Source of the DNA: Saccharibacillus sacchari DSM 19268
GTDB taxonomy: Bacteria; Bacillota; Bacilli; Paenibacillales; Paenibacillaceae
NCBI RefSeq assembly: GCF_000585395.1
Contig: NZ_KK073875.1
Span: 4,164,600 to 4,228,599 of the forward strand
Length of the DNA stretch: 64,000 nucleotides
Direction: 5' to 3'
Below, piece after piece: positions 32,149 through 40,680 of the stretch. How positions within the stretch are numbered: the first letter of the stretch is position 1; each line of letters opens with the position of its first letter. Made by a program: the position numbers and the translations under genes. The notes under the pieces are model-generated. The model saw only the letters and a list, made by a program, of their open reading frames with translations. It did no database searches and was not told the DNA's origin.

Positions 32149-32976
32149 TTAGCTTCTCCCCAACTCCGCAACCAACGGATAATGGTCAGACGGGTACTTC
32201 CCGCCGAAGTGACGCCGATCAATCTCCGACCACCGAACAGCCAAAGGAGCCTCCGCAAAAATATAATCGATCGGTTCGCCCTCCACTCCGCCTGCAAAAT
32301 CATGGAATGTGCGTCCGCTTTGCCCCCGCAATTGCCGATAACCATCTTCCAAAGCAGGTACAGCGCCTTCGTTCGGCAGCTCTCCCCGTAGATAACGCAG
32401 CGGCTGATCCGAGGGTTCGCCGTTCATATCCCCCATTAAAAAAGCTGCATCTTCCGGGTGCATGTTCGCATGTTGCAGCATGACGCTACCTACAAGCTTA
32501 GCCCCCTCGATCCGTGCCGCTTCGCCGATATGATCGAAATGCGTGTTATACACACGAACGGTCGCGCCCGACAAGAGATGGCGGAAGCGCCCCCACGTGC
32601 AAATACGTGGGTAATCACTGTCCCACCCGAGCGAACCTACAACATCCGGCGTTTCGGATAGCCAAAATTGGCCTTGCTCCAGTTCTTCATATTCATCATG
32701 ACGGTAAAAGATCGCGCAGTGCTCGTCTTCATTCGCTCCGCGTCTTCCTTGCCCGATCCAGCGATAGTCCGGCAAGCCTTGCTGCAAATCTTCCAACATC
32801 AACACATAAGCCTCCTGTACGCCGAAGATCGCAGGCGCATGCGCCGCAACGGTCTCTACTGCCCATGGCGCACGCTGTACCCACTCATTCCCCTCGTCAT
32901 TGGCCGTATGCGTTCGCAGATTGAAAGTCATGACCTTCAGCTTAAACGCATCCGTGCCTGCTTGTTCCTGATTCAT
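32149..32976 (-). CDS. Endonuclease/exonuclease/phosphatase (EEP) family protein
   Basis: This is a 275-residue metal-dependent phosphodiesterase/phosphatase fold. The core motifs are all visible in order: LKVMTFNLR (Asn), IFGVQEA (metal-binding Glu), YNTHFDH, LMGDMN, EPIDYIF and KYPSDHYPLVAE (terminal Asp-His). GGGAGG precedes the ATG at 32976. No signal peptide is seen, so it is cytosolic. Members range from DNA-repair nucleases to sphingomyelinase- and inositol-phosphatase-like enzymes, and the substrate here is unknown. It is monocistronic, with repeat B copy 1 and a terminator in its 3' region. Confidence 0.9.
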   Translation of the reverse strand: MNQEQAGTDAFKLKVMTFNLRTHTANDEGNEWVQRAPWAVETVAAHAPAIFGVQEAYVLMLEDLQQGLPDYRWIGQGRRGANEDEHCAIFYRHDEYEELEQGQFWLSETPDVVGSLGWDSDYPRICTWGRFRHLLSGATVRVYNTHFDHIGEAARIEGAKLVGSVMLQHANMHPEDAAFLMGDMNGEPSDQPLRYLRGELPNEGAVPALEDGYRQLRGQSGRTFHDFAGGVEGEPIDYIFAEAPLAVRWSEIDRRHFGGKYPSDHYPLVAELGRS

Positions 32977-33050
32977 GTGCAAACCTCCCATTTTTTCGAA
33001 ACGTTTCTATATGATCATGATACCCCTTTCAAACGAATTTGGCGAATGCT

Positions 33051-33082
33051 AAAACCCGACTCTCCAAAGAGAATCGGGTTCT
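33051..33082 (-). terminator. Terminator of the two-component/ABC operon
   Basis: On the minus strand, AACCCGATTCTC pairs with GAGAGTCGGGTT and is followed by TTT. It lies 33 bp past the ATPase stop. Confidence 0.65.
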
Positions 33083-33114
33083 TGTCTGATCCGTGTTCGT
33101 ACGCAAATCCAAGG

Positions 33115-33831
33115 TTATTCTTCTCGCAAAACCCCGCTCTCCAATCTCAGCACGCGGTCGCAATAAGGCAAAATCCGCTCGTCATGCGTCACGATAACGC
33201 CTGCTTTGCCTTCGGCTTTGACACGTTCGGCGAGCAGCTTGGTGACATCGCGGCCTCGATCTGCGTCAAGGCTTGCCGTAGGCTCGTCCGCCAAAATCAC
33301 CGATGGATCATTCATAAGCGCACGTGCAACCGCAACGCGTTGCCGTTCGCCGCCGGACAATTTATCGGGATAATGTTTACGACGGGCAGTCAAGCCAAGC
33401 CGTTCCAGCAATTCCGCTGCACGGCGCGCGGCTTGCTCTTTGTCGGCGCGGCCAAGTTTGGCAACAAACCGAAGCTGTTCTTCCACTTTCAGATAAGGCA
33501 GAAGATTCGCTCCTTGGAAAATGAACCCGATCTCATGCAAACGTAAATCGGCCAATTGGCGCTCATTCATCCCCGACAGGTTGCGTCCGCCGATATGCAC
33601 GTCGCCTTGACTCGGTGTGAGCAGCGCTCCGGCAATGGATAAAAAGGTACTTTTGCCCGATCCGGACGGTCCGACTACCGCTACCAGCTCGCCTGACTTT
33701 ACCGAACAAGACAAACCGTCCAGCACCGTAAGCTCAGATTCGCCGTCCCCGTAAGAATGCGATACCCCTTCCAAATGCAGCTTTATTTCGGCAGACGGGG
33801 AAATTGGAACGATGTCCAGTTTCGTATTCAT
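33115..33831 (-). CDS. ABC exporter ATP-binding protein (LolD/DevA type)
   Basis: This is a 238-residue ATPase for the adjacent FtsX-like permease. Walker A is VGPSGSGKST, the Q-loop is FIFQGANLLPYL, the signature is LSGGERQRVAVARAL, Walker B is VILADEPTASLD, and the H-loop is VIVTHDERILP. It belongs to the MacB/LolD/DevA exporter branch. The ATG at 33831 overlaps the permease stop (ATGA), so the in-frame extension to 33930 inside the permease gene is not used. It is the last gene of the two-component/ABC operon. Confidence 0.93.
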   Translation of the reverse strand: MNTKLDIVPISPSAEIKLHLEGVSHSYGDGESELTVLDGLSCSVKSGELVAVVGPSGSGKSTFLSIAGALLTPSQGDVHIGGRNLSGMNERQLADLRLHEIGFIFQGANLLPYLKVEEQLRFVAKLGRADKEQAARRAAELLERLGLTARRKHYPDKLSGGERQRVAVARALMNDPSVILADEPTASLDADRGRDVTKLLAERVKAEGKAGVIVTHDERILPYCDRVLRLESGVLREE

Positions 33832-34946
33832 GCTCCGGCCCTCCCTATTGCATCCAATGCGTCTGTTTTGGCAACCTTCACGACCGAGGCCAGTCCGCCA
33901 AGCAAAGCAACAGCCAAGAACAGCGAACAACTCAACAGAATCGTACCTCCGTCCAACGCAAACGGCATCGCGGCGGGCAACATCGCTTTCATGATCAGGA
34001 CCAGACCGACGCCAACCGCCAAGCTCCCCACGGATAACACCAGCACTTGCGCAACGACGCTTCCGGCCAAGTAACGCGTTTTGGCGCCGATCGCTTTTAG
34101 AATGCCGAATTGACTGGTCTTCTGAATGGTGATGACGTAGAAAAAGACAGCCAGTACAAATGCCGAGATCACGTACAGGAAAGCGATCATCATCATCAAC
34201 GACGACTGTTCCGCTTTATGTCCGGGAATCGCCGAGATTGCCTGCGATTTGGTAATCACGTCGGCATCCGATACCGAAGCACGCAATTCATCCGCTTGGG
34301 AACTGGAAATGCGCAGCGCGATCGCATTGTAGGCTGTATCCGTCTCGCCGCCTCGCGCAGCCATAATCTCCGAACGGTAAGCTGCCCAATCCGCATCGTT
34401 CATCCATACGGCAGGCATATGGCTGTACGACTGGTTTTCCGTAAAACCGCTGACCGTCCATTCCAGACCCGTCGCGCTATCCACGATCGTATCGCCGATT
34501 GCGACGCCCGATTCGGCCAGATCATGATCCGCCAACACGGTTCCCGTTGCCGTCTGATTCAATCCCTGACCTTCAACCGTCTGCGGTACCAGCCATCCAT
34601 CCGCTTGTACCCCGAACAAAGCAATATCGATCTTGCTATCCGAATCCTTTCGCGTCACCGTCGTCATCTGCACGCCTAGCGGCTCGGCTCCTTCCTGCCC
34701 GGCAACCGCCTGCGCCTGCTCAACCTGTTCGCTATGCAACGCCGAACGCGCAAACCGGTCGTCCGAGTCTTTTTGCACGATAAAATGATCAGCCGGCATA
34801 TTGCGAATCGCCGAAGACGTCGCGTTACCCAGTCCGTTCGCAAGTCCGGTCACGAACAGGACCAGAAAAGACACCAGCAGCATAATCGTGACGATCAACA
34901 CATACCGGGTCCTGGAAAATCGTATTTCCCGCAAAGCCAAAAACAT
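33828..34946 (-). CDS. FtsX-like ABC exporter permease (DevC type)
   Basis: This is a 372-residue membrane permease. One N-terminal helix (YVLIVTIMLLVSFLVLFVTG) is followed by a large extracellular domain of about 220 residues. A block of three helices near the C-terminus (FVLAVFFYVITIQKTSQFGILKAIG...) is the FtsX signature region. The start ATG at 34946 follows AAAGGAGGAGAACCCG. It pairs with the coupled ATPase and lies downstream of a histidine kinase and response regulator, separated by 111 bp that holds a direct-repeat operator candidate. A role in peptide or lipoprotein export, or antimicrobial-peptide resistance, is plausible. Confidence 0.9.
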   Translation of the reverse strand: MFLALREIRFSRTRYVLIVTIMLLVSFLVLFVTGLANGLGNATSSAIRNMPADHFIVQKDSDDRFARSALHSEQVEQAQAVAGQEGAEPLGVQMTTVTRKDSDSKIDIALFGVQADGWLVPQTVEGQGLNQTATGTVLADHDLAESGVAIGDTIVDSATGLEWTVSGFTENQSYSHMPAVWMNDADWAAYRSEIMAARGGETDTAYNAIALRISSSQADELRASVSDADVITKSQAISAIPGHKAEQSSLMMMIAFLYVISAFVLAVFFYVITIQKTSQFGILKAIGAKTRYLAGSVVAQVLVLSVGSLAVGVGLVLIMKAMLPAAMPFALDGGTILLSCSLFLAVALLGGLASVVKVAKTDALDAIGRAGA

Positions 34947-35034
34947 CGGGTTCTCCTCCTTTTTCCCCGCCCAAGCACGTTTTGCGCATTGGGCGACAGT
35001 TCTCTCCATCTGCCACCCAGTCTAGGGCCGGAAA

Positions 35035-35051
35035 ATGAACGGAGTATGAAC
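35035..35051. promoter_or_regulatory. Candidate response-regulator binding direct repeat
   Basis: ATGAAC occurs twice with an 11-bp period (35035-35040 and 35046-35051), as in OmpR-family sites. It lies in the 111-bp gap between the kinase and the permease genes. Confidence 0.45.
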
Positions 35052-35057
35052 ACCAAA

Positions 35058-36464
35058 TTACAATTTCGGCAAACGCACGATAAAGGCCGACCCTTTCCCG
35101 ACTTCGCTTTCGACCTGGATCGTTCCTCCGTGCAGGTTTACGATTTTTTTCGCGATGGCCAGTCCCAGCCCCGTGCTTCCTCCGTCGGCTCTCGACGGAT
35201 CCCCGCGATAGAATCGGTCAAATAACAAAGGCAGCTTCTCCGGCGCGATCCCGTTTCCCGTATCCGCGAATCGAAGCACGTTTTCCCCGCCTTCGACTTC
35301 TGCCGTAACGGAAATAGACCGCCCCTCGGGAATATGCTTGACCGCATTGGACAGTAAATTGATCCACACTTGGTCGAGCAGCGTCGCATCGCCCATCACC
35401 GCAAGCTGATCCGGCACGGACAGACGCAGTGCCAGTCCTTTTTCGCTCATCTGCCATTCCAGCACGTCGACAGCTCTGCGGATTTCGTTCTTCAGCTTGA
35501 GCGGACTGCGCACCAAGCCGTCTTCCATTCGGTCCAAGGAAGAAAGAAGCAGCAGCTGCCGTCCCAACGCGGACAATCTTCGACTCTCTTCGCCGATAAT
35601 CGTCGCGAAACGCAAGCGCTCGGCCTCCGACAATTCGGCAGAAGACAATTCCGAAGCAAACCCTTGAATCGAGGTGAGCGGCGACTGGATCTCGTGCGAG
35701 ACATTGGCGACGAATTCCCGGCGCGACTCTTCCAAACGCGACAAACTGCGGCTCATCGTCATAAAATGGCCGGCTAATTGTCCGATCTCGTCGCGGCGCT
35801 TGGTCGGCAATTCGATATTGTAATGTCCGTCCGCGATCCGCTGGGTCGCTGCTGTCATTCTCGTAATCGGCTTCACCAGATAGCGCGTCGCAATCAGCAG
35901 TACCGCGATACTGAATACGACCGTCAACAGGCCCACCATCGCGAAAAAGCTGCGCAGCTCGCCGAATTGCAGAATGACGTCCGGCCGTAAAAAAAGCGCT
36001 GCCGGACGACCGTCCAATTCCAGCGGCACGCCGACCGTATTGCTGAGTCGATTATCGAAGAATCCCGTGATAAAAGGCTTGTTCGGGAAATTGGCGACTC
36101 CGTGATATTCCCCTCCGGCCAATACTTCGCGCATGGCTTCGGCTTCGAGGTCCTGCTCGCGGAAAGCCCGTCCGTAAAAAGCGCCTGCTCCGCTTGCGTC
36201 GGTCACATATAACGCGTAGCCCAGCCTTGCCGCACTCTCCAGATACTCGTCTGCCGCATCAGGACGAAGTTCAGCCATTCTTTTCACTTCGTAGGCGATC
36301 TGCGTCAGCTTTTCATCGTTAAAAGGCTTGAGCTGCACATGATAATACACATTCGAAACGAGGAATCCAAGCAGCGCGCCGATCGCGACCGCCAGCAGCG
36401 TGGTAAGGCAGACGCGTACATACAGACTTTTAACAGAACGATCCATGCCGAGCTTAAGCCTCAC
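35058..36464 (-). CDS. Sensor histidine kinase
   Basis: This is a 468-residue membrane-bound kinase. Helices at 19-40 and 172-195 flank an extracellular sensor of about 130 residues, followed by a HAMP domain. The phosphorylatable His257 lies in FVANVSHEIQSPL. The ATPase domain has NLLSNAVKHIPEG, FADTGNGIAPEKL and GGSTGLGLAIAKKIV. The GTG at 36464 is preceded by GGAGG 10 bases upstream and overlaps the regulator stop (GTGA), so coupling is tight. It signals to the adjacent response regulator. The sensed signal is unknown; an envelope or antimicrobial-peptide stress is likely from the exporter downstream. Confidence 0.94.
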   Translation of the reverse strand: MRLKLGMDRSVKSLYVRVCLTTLLAVAIGALLGFLVSNVYYHVQLKPFNDEKLTQIAYEVKRMAELRPDAADEYLESAARLGYALYVTDASGAGAFYGRAFREQDLEAEAMREVLAGGEYHGVANFPNKPFITGFFDNRLSNTVGVPLELDGRPAALFLRPDVILQFGELRSFFAMVGLLTVVFSIAVLLIATRYLVKPITRMTAATQRIADGHYNIELPTKRRDEIGQLAGHFMTMSRSLSRLEESRREFVANVSHEIQSPLTSIQGFASELSSAELSEAERLRFATIIGEESRRLSALGRQLLLLSSLDRMEDGLVRSPLKLKNEIRRAVDVLEWQMSEKGLALRLSVPDQLAVMGDATLLDQVWINLLSNAVKHIPEGRSISVTAEVEGGENVLRFADTGNGIAPEKLPLLFDRFYRGDPSRADGGSTGLGLAIAKKIVNLHGGTIQVESEVGKGSAFIVRLPKL

Positions 36465-37138
36465 CTGCGGTGCACCTCCAACTTATATCCGATCCCGCGA
36501 ACCGTCCGAATCGAAAAGTCGTCTCCGTATTCGGCAAAGCGATGACGAAGACGCTTGATATGAACGTCGACCGTGCGCTCGTCGCCTTCGTAATCCGCTC
36601 CCCACAGCAGCCGAATCAATTCGCCGCGTTCGAACAGCCGCCCGGGATATTGAGCCAACTGCGCCAGTAGTTCGAATTCTTTTAAAGGCAATAGAAGCGT
36701 TGTCTCTCCGTCGTTTACTTCATGGTTTTTGCGATCGACGGTCAGACGATTTAACCGAATTTTCTCGCTGGAAGCCAGCGAATACCGGCGGAACAAAGCA
36801 TTCATGCGAAATAACAATTCCCGCGGCTCAAAAGGCTTGGTGATATAATCGTCGGTGCCGTGCGCGTATCCGGCTTCTTTGTCTTCCAACTGCTCGCGAG
36901 CCGTCAGGAGGATCACCGGAATATCGTACTGACTTCGGATTTCGGTACACAGATCGAGTCCGCTGCGCCCCGGCATCATCACGTCCAGCACAGCCAGATC
37001 CACCGAAGCTTCGGCCAGATGCTTTGCCGCTTCGTCGCCGTCTCTGGCTTCAATCACCCGATAGCCTTCCTGCGTCAGCACCGTTCTCAGCAGCGCCCGA
37101 ATATGGATATCGTCGTCGGCAATCAATACTTTTTTCAT
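36461..37138 (-). CDS. Response regulator, OmpR/PhoB family
   Basis: This is a 225-residue regulator. The receiver domain has the acidic pocket ADDD (residues 7-10), phospho-acceptor Asp52 (LDVMMPG), Thr in LLTARE and Lys in TKPFEP. The C-terminal winged helix (about 130-222) ends with VRGIGYKLEVHRR. GGGAGGGTC precedes the ATG. It is cotranscribed with the kinase and probably activates the ABC exporter through the direct repeat at 35035-35051. Confidence 0.94.
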   Translation of the reverse strand: MKKVLIADDDIHIRALLRTVLTQEGYRVIEARDGDEAAKHLAEASVDLAVLDVMMPGRSGLDLCTEIRSQYDIPVILLTAREQLEDKEAGYAHGTDDYITKPFEPRELLFRMNALFRRYSLASSEKIRLNRLTVDRKNHEVNDGETTLLLPLKEFELLAQLAQYPGRLFERGELIRLLWGADYEGDERTVDVHIKRLRHRFAEYGDDFSIRTVRGIGYKLEVHRR

Positions 37139-37159
37139 TTTTTCGACCCTCCCTGGCTG

Positions 37160-37939
37160 TTATCGAACCGCTGCATAAAAAGCCGCACTCTCCACCATCG
37201 GCGTACAATCCGCATGGTCTCCGGTTAGATTGATCTCGAAAATAAAATCTTTGCCTTCCACAAACGGCTTCACTCGCTCCCAATCGATCAAGCCCGCTCC
37301 CAGCGGAAGCGAGTCGTGCCGTTGTCCCATGCTATCGACCAGATGATAGTATCGGGCATACGGCGCGGTCCGCTTCAGCACTTCGCACAGCTTGTCGTTG
37401 TCTCCGCGGAAACCGATAAACGTATGGCTAACGTCGACGTTGATCGGCAAATTCAGCGGAACGATCAGGTCGTCGATCAGATACGGATTGCTGTAGCAAA
37501 ACAATCCTTCCGTCGAATCTTCCCAAAGCAGCAGTCCGCTATCGTAACCTGGAATCGAAGCGATCGCTTCCCTAAGCTTAATCGTCGATTCCCGGTCGAT
37601 CGGCATATTCCCCATTCCGACATAATGCGCGTGAATGACGCATTTCGCATCTTCCTCCTCGCAAATTCGCAGCAGCTCCGCCGTCGATTCCCGGTAAAAA
37701 GCAAACATCTCCGGCTGCTCGCTCAGTATGTCCAAATAAGCCCCCCGATATTTCGACGGATGGTGCATATACGCCTTGATTCCTCTGCTTCGCATTTGCC
37801 GAATACGCTCGCGTATAAGCGGTGTACGTTCCATATCGTGTTCCGTTAAAAAAAGCTCGACGATCTCCGGTTCATGACTCAGACGATTCGCGAAACTTTT
37901 GTCGTCAATGCCGCCTTTCAGTCGTATGCCTTTTTGCAT
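37160..37939 (-). CDS. Sugar-phosphate isomerase/epimerase-like TIM barrel protein
   Basis: This is a 259-residue cytosolic protein of the xylose-isomerase-like TIM-barrel (AP endonuclease family 2) superfamily. Barrel strands carry metal-site candidates: YMHHPSKYRG, CVIHAHYVGMGNMP, LLLWEDSTEGL, INVDVSHTFIGFR, YYHLVDSMGQRHD and FIFEINLTGDHAD. Its stop is 21 bp before the response regulator start, so it may be the first gene of the two-component operon. Its substrate is not evident. A repair-endonuclease role is possible for the superfamily but not indicated here. Confidence 0.85.
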   Translation of the reverse strand: MQKGIRLKGGIDDKSFANRLSHEPEIVELFLTEHDMERTPLIRERIRQMRSRGIKAYMHHPSKYRGAYLDILSEQPEMFAFYRESTAELLRICEEEDAKCVIHAHYVGMGNMPIDRESTIKLREAIASIPGYDSGLLLWEDSTEGLFCYSNPYLIDDLIVPLNLPINVDVSHTFIGFRGDNDKLCEVLKRTAPYARYYHLVDSMGQRHDSLPLGAGLIDWERVKPFVEGKDFIFEINLTGDHADCTPMVESAAFYAAVR

Positions 37940-38111
37940 GTTGATTCCTCCCGTGCTCCTGTGTTCGTTGGACGGTTCTGTCAGTCGAAGCAGCTTCGTC
38001 CGACCGCAACCGATTCTTTCTTCATCTTAACGAAAAGAAGGCTGGCGTACAAAGTTCATTTCGCGGCTTCGCGAATTTTCTCGATCGGCGCCTTCATCTC
38101 CAAATAAAAAG

Positions 38112-38164
38112 AAAAAGCCTTTGCTCTTCCCTGAAACCGAAGTTTCGAAAGGAGCAAAGGCTTG
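38112..38164 (-). terminator. Terminator of the GH43 gene
   Basis: AAGCCTTTGCTC (38115-38126) pairs with GAGCAAAGGCTT (38152-38163) around a 25-base loop that itself holds GAAAC/GTTTC. It is followed by TTTTTCTTTTT on the minus strand. Confidence 0.85.
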
Positions 38165-38235
38165 TCTTCGACGTAATATGGCAAACGAACGCCGCTGCCG
38201 GTAATGTTCGAAAAAGAGTAGGTTGACGAATCTGA

Positions 38236-39216
38236 TTACGAAATCGCCAGTTCGTCCGCGGATGTATCCGGTCTCGGAACGCCGAAGTTAGGCGTTCCGT
38301 CTTCGTTCCATTCGATCACCTGAACACGCGCGTGACGGTTCGGGTCGTATAACGGATCGCCGACAATCTCTTTGTAGCTTCTGCCGTGGAACACGAGCAG
38401 ATCAAGCGAACCGTCTTCGGATACCGTGAAGCTATTATGGCCGGGTCCGTATTGGCCGTTTTCTTCGCAAGTTTGGAACACGGGAACCGGCGTTTTGACC
38501 CAGGATTTCGGATCAAGCAGATCGCTGTTTTCATCCGCGGTCAATAGGCCCATGCAGTAGTTGTAATCAGTCGCACTGCCGGAGAACGTCATGAAGATCC
38601 GTCCGTTGCGTTTCAGAACCGCCGCGCCCTCATTCACCAGGAACCCGATTTTTTCCCATTCGTATTCCGGCGTTGAAATGCAAACCTGTTCGCCGCGCAG
38701 CGTCCATGGATTTTCCATCTCGGAAATATACATATTCGAGTTTCCGACGATCTCCGGATCTTTCTGCGCCCAGACATAGTAGCGAATGCCGCGATGTTCG
38801 AACGAAGTCGCATCCAGCGCAAACGACTCCCATTTCGTTTTAATTTGCCCCTTTTCGATCCACTCGCCTTGCAGCGGATTAGCGGAATCGTTTTCGAGAA
38901 CAAACATACGATGATCAAATAAGCCTTCCTTCGTCTCCGACGTATGCGCCGCCGCGAAGTAGACATACCATTTTCCATCAATAAAATGAATCTCCGGCGC
39001 CCAAATATTCGCGCTCATCGGACCGCTGTCATGCTTAACCCAAATATTTTTCGTTTCGGCATCCCGCAATCCGACAAGCGTAGACGCGCGTCTAAGTTCA
39101 ATCCGATCGTACTCAGGCACAGAAGCAATAAAATAATAGAAACCGTCTGTATGTTTCAAGATAAACGGATCGGCTCTTTGTTCGATCAAAGGGTTAGGCA
39201 AGTTGTAAGGTGTCAT
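38236..39216 (-). CDS. Glycoside hydrolase family 43 protein
   Basis: This is a 326-residue five-bladed beta-propeller glycosidase, typically an arabinofuranosidase or beta-xylosidase. The catalytic base Asp lies in QRADPFILKHTDGFYYF, the pKa-modulating Asp in FALDATSFEHRG, and the acid Glu in VNEGAAVLKRNGRIFMTFSGSA. The lack of a signal peptide means it acts on imported oligosaccharides. It is downstream of the sugar ABC importer on the same strand with a 550-bp gap that includes repeat B copy 2 and a GC-rich hairpin. The context suggests arabino- or xylo-oligosaccharide use. Confidence 0.92.
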   Translation of the reverse strand: MTPYNLPNPLIEQRADPFILKHTDGFYYFIASVPEYDRIELRRASTLVGLRDAETKNIWVKHDSGPMSANIWAPEIHFIDGKWYVYFAAAHTSETKEGLFDHRMFVLENDSANPLQGEWIEKGQIKTKWESFALDATSFEHRGIRYYVWAQKDPEIVGNSNMYISEMENPWTLRGEQVCISTPEYEWEKIGFLVNEGAAVLKRNGRIFMTFSGSATDYNYCMGLLTADENSDLLDPKSWVKTPVPVFQTCEENGQYGPGHNSFTVSEDGSLDLLVFHGRSYKEIVGDPLYDPNRHARVQVIEWNEDGTPNFGVPRPDTSADELAIS

Positions 39217-39297
39217 AAAATATGGTCTCCTATCGGGAATTTGACGGGGGCCGAATGTGGGATCGGCCGGGAGCGGACCGGCACAGGCACGCGTGGG

Positions 39298-39379
39298 GCG
39301 CTCCGGGGCGTGGGGTTCTTACGATCTCGGAATTCAAAGGCGAACGCTCCGCTTCTTCAGAATCCCCAGACCCCTCCGC
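39298..39379. other. GC-rich long hairpin in the GH43 leader
   Basis: An arm around 39298-39319 (GCGCTCCGGGGCGTGGGG) pairs with 39359-39379 (CCCCAGACCCCTCCGC) with a few mismatches. It encloses a 39-base loop that contains GGAATTCAAAGGCG, similar to a motif in repeat B. A second pair ACCCAAT/ATTGGGT spans 39399-39436, with a CGGCCGA/TCGGCC stem inside. No ORF or promoter is clear in 39217-39597. Confidence 0.5.
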
Positions 39380-39615
39380 TAACCGCGTGCCCGGCCGACC
39401 CAATCGGCCTGATCAAATTCTTTTTATTTTTATTGGGTAGGTGTGTAAGGCAAATCTTTGCCGAACGCTAATGCTGCGGCAAGTCAAAGCAATAAGGATA
39501 AGTACAAAGGATAAATAAAATTGTGATAACGAGTATAAGGCAGTGCCGTTACTACTACCTAAAAAAACAAGAATGAGGCGTTTAAAGGGTGCAAGGGTTT
39601 ATTCCAGGCCGCGTA

Positions 39616-39745
39616 GCTTGGGGCGGAGGGGGAAATTCAGTGAAAGGCGCCTTTGAACTCGGAAAATTCCACTTAAAACTTTAATCAGCTTTTCCGAGTG
39701 AGACAGCGCCTTGAACGAATTTTCCCCGCAGCCCCTCCCGCAAGC
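39616..39745 (+). repeat. Repeat family B, copy 2 (long-hairpin element)
   Basis: The outer arms start GCTTGGGGC and end GCAAGC. The inner arms CTCGGAAAA (39658-39666) and TTTTCCGAG (39690-39698) are complementary, and the conserved GTGAGACAGCGCCTTGAACGA follows. It lies 22 bp past the permease stop codon in the same relation to the gene as copy 1. Confidence 0.85.
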
Positions 39746-39766
39746 CTCCCCCAGAATAACCCCGCC

Positions 39767-40663
39767 TTACCCTTTAATCCCCGAGTTCAAATTAATCGAC
39801 TGAACGAAATATTTTTGGGCGAACAAGAACAGCGCCAGCGTCGGAATGATCGCCAAGATCGCCGAGCCCATCAGTTGTCCGATCATCCGGTAGTTGCCGT
39901 AGATATCTTGCAGCAGTAACAGACCCGCCGTTACCGGCATCTTGTCGACGTCCGTGTACACGATAACCGGCCACAGGAAGTCGTTCCACGATCCGGTGAA
40001 CGAGAACAACGCGCAGACGATCAGAACCGGCTTGATCAGCGGCAGCATGATCGAGAAGTAAATCCGGAAGTGGCTGGCGCCGTCTACTTTCGCCGATTCG
40101 TCCAGGTCTTTCGGAATCGCAAGCATGAATTGACGTACCAAGAAGATGTTGCCCATACCCGCAAGACCCGGGATAATCATCGCCCACGGCGTGTTGACCC
40201 AACCGAGCGCGTCGATGATTTTGTAGGACGGAATCAGGTTCACGACGCCCGGGAAGAACGAAATCCCCAGCAGCGTGAAGAACAGGAAGTTACGGCCTTT
40301 GAAGTTCATGCGTGCGTAACCATAGCCCGTAATCGAGATGACCACGACGACAAGCAGCGTATGCGATGTCGCGATCAAGACGGAGTTCATCAACCAACGC
40401 AGAATCGGCGCCGTCGATGTATTTTCCAGAATTGCCGTATAGTTATCCATGATCCAGTTGACCGGAAGCAGTCGGAATCCGGTGCTTACGACTTCGGTCT
40501 GGGATCGGAACGATGTCGTGATCCCGAAGATGACGGGAACGATCCAGATGACGCAGAGCAATCCGAGGAATACATAAGCTACAACTTGAGAGACGCTAAC
40601 TTTCGTGCGCTTACGGCCTACGGCCACAGCGCTTTTATCCAAATCCATGACTGGGTTTGACAT
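39767..40663 (-). CDS. Carbohydrate ABC importer permease (MalG type)
   Basis: This is a 298-residue inner subunit with about six transmembrane helices. The EAA loop is ESAKVDGASHFRIYFSIMLP (about residue 193), which contacts a shared ATPase. Helices run at about 30-50, 92-115, 125-145, 160-175, 210-230 and 265-285. AAGGAGG precedes the ATG. It follows the other permease gene by 17 bp. No ATPase gene is present, so it probably uses a general MsmX-like ATPase encoded elsewhere, as is usual in Bacilli. Confidence 0.93.
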   Translation of the reverse strand: MSNPVMDLDKSAVAVGRKRTKVSVSQVVAYVFLGLLCVIWIVPVIFGITTSFRSQTEVVSTGFRLLPVNWIMDNYTAILENTSTAPILRWLMNSVLIATSHTLLVVVVISITGYGYARMNFKGRNFLFFTLLGISFFPGVVNLIPSYKIIDALGWVNTPWAMIIPGLAGMGNIFLVRQFMLAIPKDLDESAKVDGASHFRIYFSIMLPLIKPVLIVCALFSFTGSWNDFLWPVIVYTDVDKMPVTAGLLLLQDIYGNYRMIGQLMGSAILAIIPTLALFLFAQKYFVQSINLNSGIKG

Positions 40664-40680
40664 CCTGCACTCCTCCTTAA

